IMG/VR virus record: IMGVR_UViG_3300009155_000221
Span: 1-26,264 of that record
Strand: one strand, 5' to 3'
Length of the DNA: 26,264 nt
Source: a virus
A program made the position numbers and the translations under genes. Below the pieces are notes generated by a model. The model was not told the origin of the DNA. It did no database searches and was given only the letters and a program-made list of their open reading frames with translations. Each line of letters starts with the position of its first letter. The stretch's first letter is position 1. This document shows positions 25,624-26,264 of the stretch, one piece after another.

Positions 25624-25655
25624 AAAAATACCCTGCCAAATTAATGACAGGGCAT
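25624..25655 (-). terminator. Rho-independent terminator after the reductase gene
   Basis: On the minus strand ATGCCCTGTC pairs with GGCAGGGTAT (ten pairs, two of them G-T) around an eight-base loop and is followed by TTTTT. It begins about a dozen bases after the reductase stop codon. Confidence 0.85.
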
Positions 25656-25667
25656 CTCTGTGAGTTT

Positions 25668-26264
25668 TTACTTTTTGTCTGGAATTTTGATTTCACAGTA
25701 GTCAGTGGTGCAGTATGCCTCACCCTGTGCCTCAAGATTGTCTACGCCGTCATAGATAGCAGAGAAGTCAATCTTTGCTAGTCTTCCAATGTAGTAGTCG
25801 TACTCTTCTTCTGTAATTTCAGAGTATGGCTGCTGTGGGTAAACTGTGTTTCCCATTGGCAAGAATGAAACTGCCTTTAGCTGTCCCTCATACATATTTA
25901 GTACAGAAGAGATATGCTGCTTTTCAGTTGCGGTATCAAATGATAGCGTTACTGAAACACCATTGTCTGACCAGTACTTCTGAGCAGTAGCAGCAAGGGC
26001 TGTCTTCTCAAATAGAGTTACATCCTTCTCTGCTCGCTTCTGTCCTGAAGCAATCGGGAAGTATACTACAGAAGTATTTGCTGAAACTAGGTCTGCCTCA
26101 ATCTTATACCCTGCTGCTTTGAACAAGTGTAGCATTGGGTCTGTGTTTCCAAAACGAATTGCTCTTAGGTAGAACTTTCCGCCTGGACCCCAGTGAACAC
26201 CAGGTGTTGCACCTGAAAGGATTGACACAGAACCAGATGGCTTTACTGTGGTTACACGAATTGA
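25668..26264 (-). CDS. nrdJ: Class II (B12-dependent) ribonucleoside-triphosphate reductase, C-terminal part
   Basis: The frame is open to the right edge, so the N-terminal part with the barrel lies outside; 198 residues are visible. The first visible residues contain TTVKPSGSVSILSGATPG, which matches the phosphate-binding loop region of the monomeric cobalamin-dependent reductase family (Lactobacillus leichmannii type). The C-terminus has Cys-x4-Cys (CTTDYC) ten residues before the end, the position of the redox-active pair that re-reduces the active site in this family. The enzyme makes deoxyribonucleoside triphosphates in the cytoplasm for phage DNA synthesis and needs adenosylcobalamin from the host. 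An internal GTG at 26228 is not the start, because the conserved motif lies upstream of it. The gene ends in TAA and is followed by a strong hairpin terminator, so it is transcriptionally separate from the virion genes downstream. Confidence 0.9.
   Translation of the reverse strand, partial: SIRVTTVKPSGSVSILSGATPGVHWGPGGKFYLRAIRFGNTDPMLHLFKAAGYKIEADLVSANTSVVYFPIASGQKRAEKDVTLFEKTALAATAQKYWSDNGVSVTLSFDTATEKQHISSVLNMYEGQLKAVSFLPMGNTVYPQQPYSEITEEEYDYYIGRLAKIDFSAIYDGVDNLEAQGEAYCTTDYCEIKIPDKK

Overview
The window is a slice of a tailed double-stranded DNA phage (or prophage) genome, cut at both ends. All genes I accept lie on the minus strand, so the order of expression runs from high to low coordinates. 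It is a head-to-tail virion assembly module of a long-tailed siphovirus type. Gene order and protein motifs (PBSX-type portal, XkdF/S78-like protease, HK97-fold capsid, actinophage-style major tail protein and minor tail proteins) resemble siphoviruses of Actinobacteria, but the DNA is AT-rich. I therefore infer a low-GC host, possibly an actinobacterium. The host is an inference only. Three genes appear to be leaderless, which fits an actinobacterial host but does not prove it.

Layout in transcription order: the C-terminal end of a class II ribonucleotide reductase (25668-26264) and its terminator; a 1383-residue LamG/CBM virion protein with its own promoter; a small conserved protein; the portal; a protease with a probable nested scaffold gene; the major capsid protein and a terminator with a UUCG loop. 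A promoter then drives a tightly overlapping set of five head-tail connector genes, followed by the major tail protein and a terminator. Next come two paralogous tail assembly chaperone genes, each with its own promoter, a 2350-residue tape measure protein, a distal-tail-like protein, and a large tail/baseplate protein split by one in-frame TAA, which runs off the left edge.

The points that stand out are: (1) an ADP-ribosyltransferase-like domain near the C-terminus of the tape measure protein, a protein expected to pass into the host; (2) a beta-rich module of about 75 residues present in seven copies in five reading frames of the virion genes, usually between segments that look like one interrupted domain; (3) the in-frame TAA between two open frames that read as one tail protein; (4) a duplicated tail chaperone where most phages use one gene with a frameshift; (5) extended -10 promoters placed 6-8 bases before ATG codons; and (6) a scaffold start nested inside the protease gene.

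Nearly all of the sequence is coding. The longest non-coding gap between accepted genes is under 130 bases. I saw no tRNA, CRISPR array, insertion sequence, integrase, attachment site or lysis gene.
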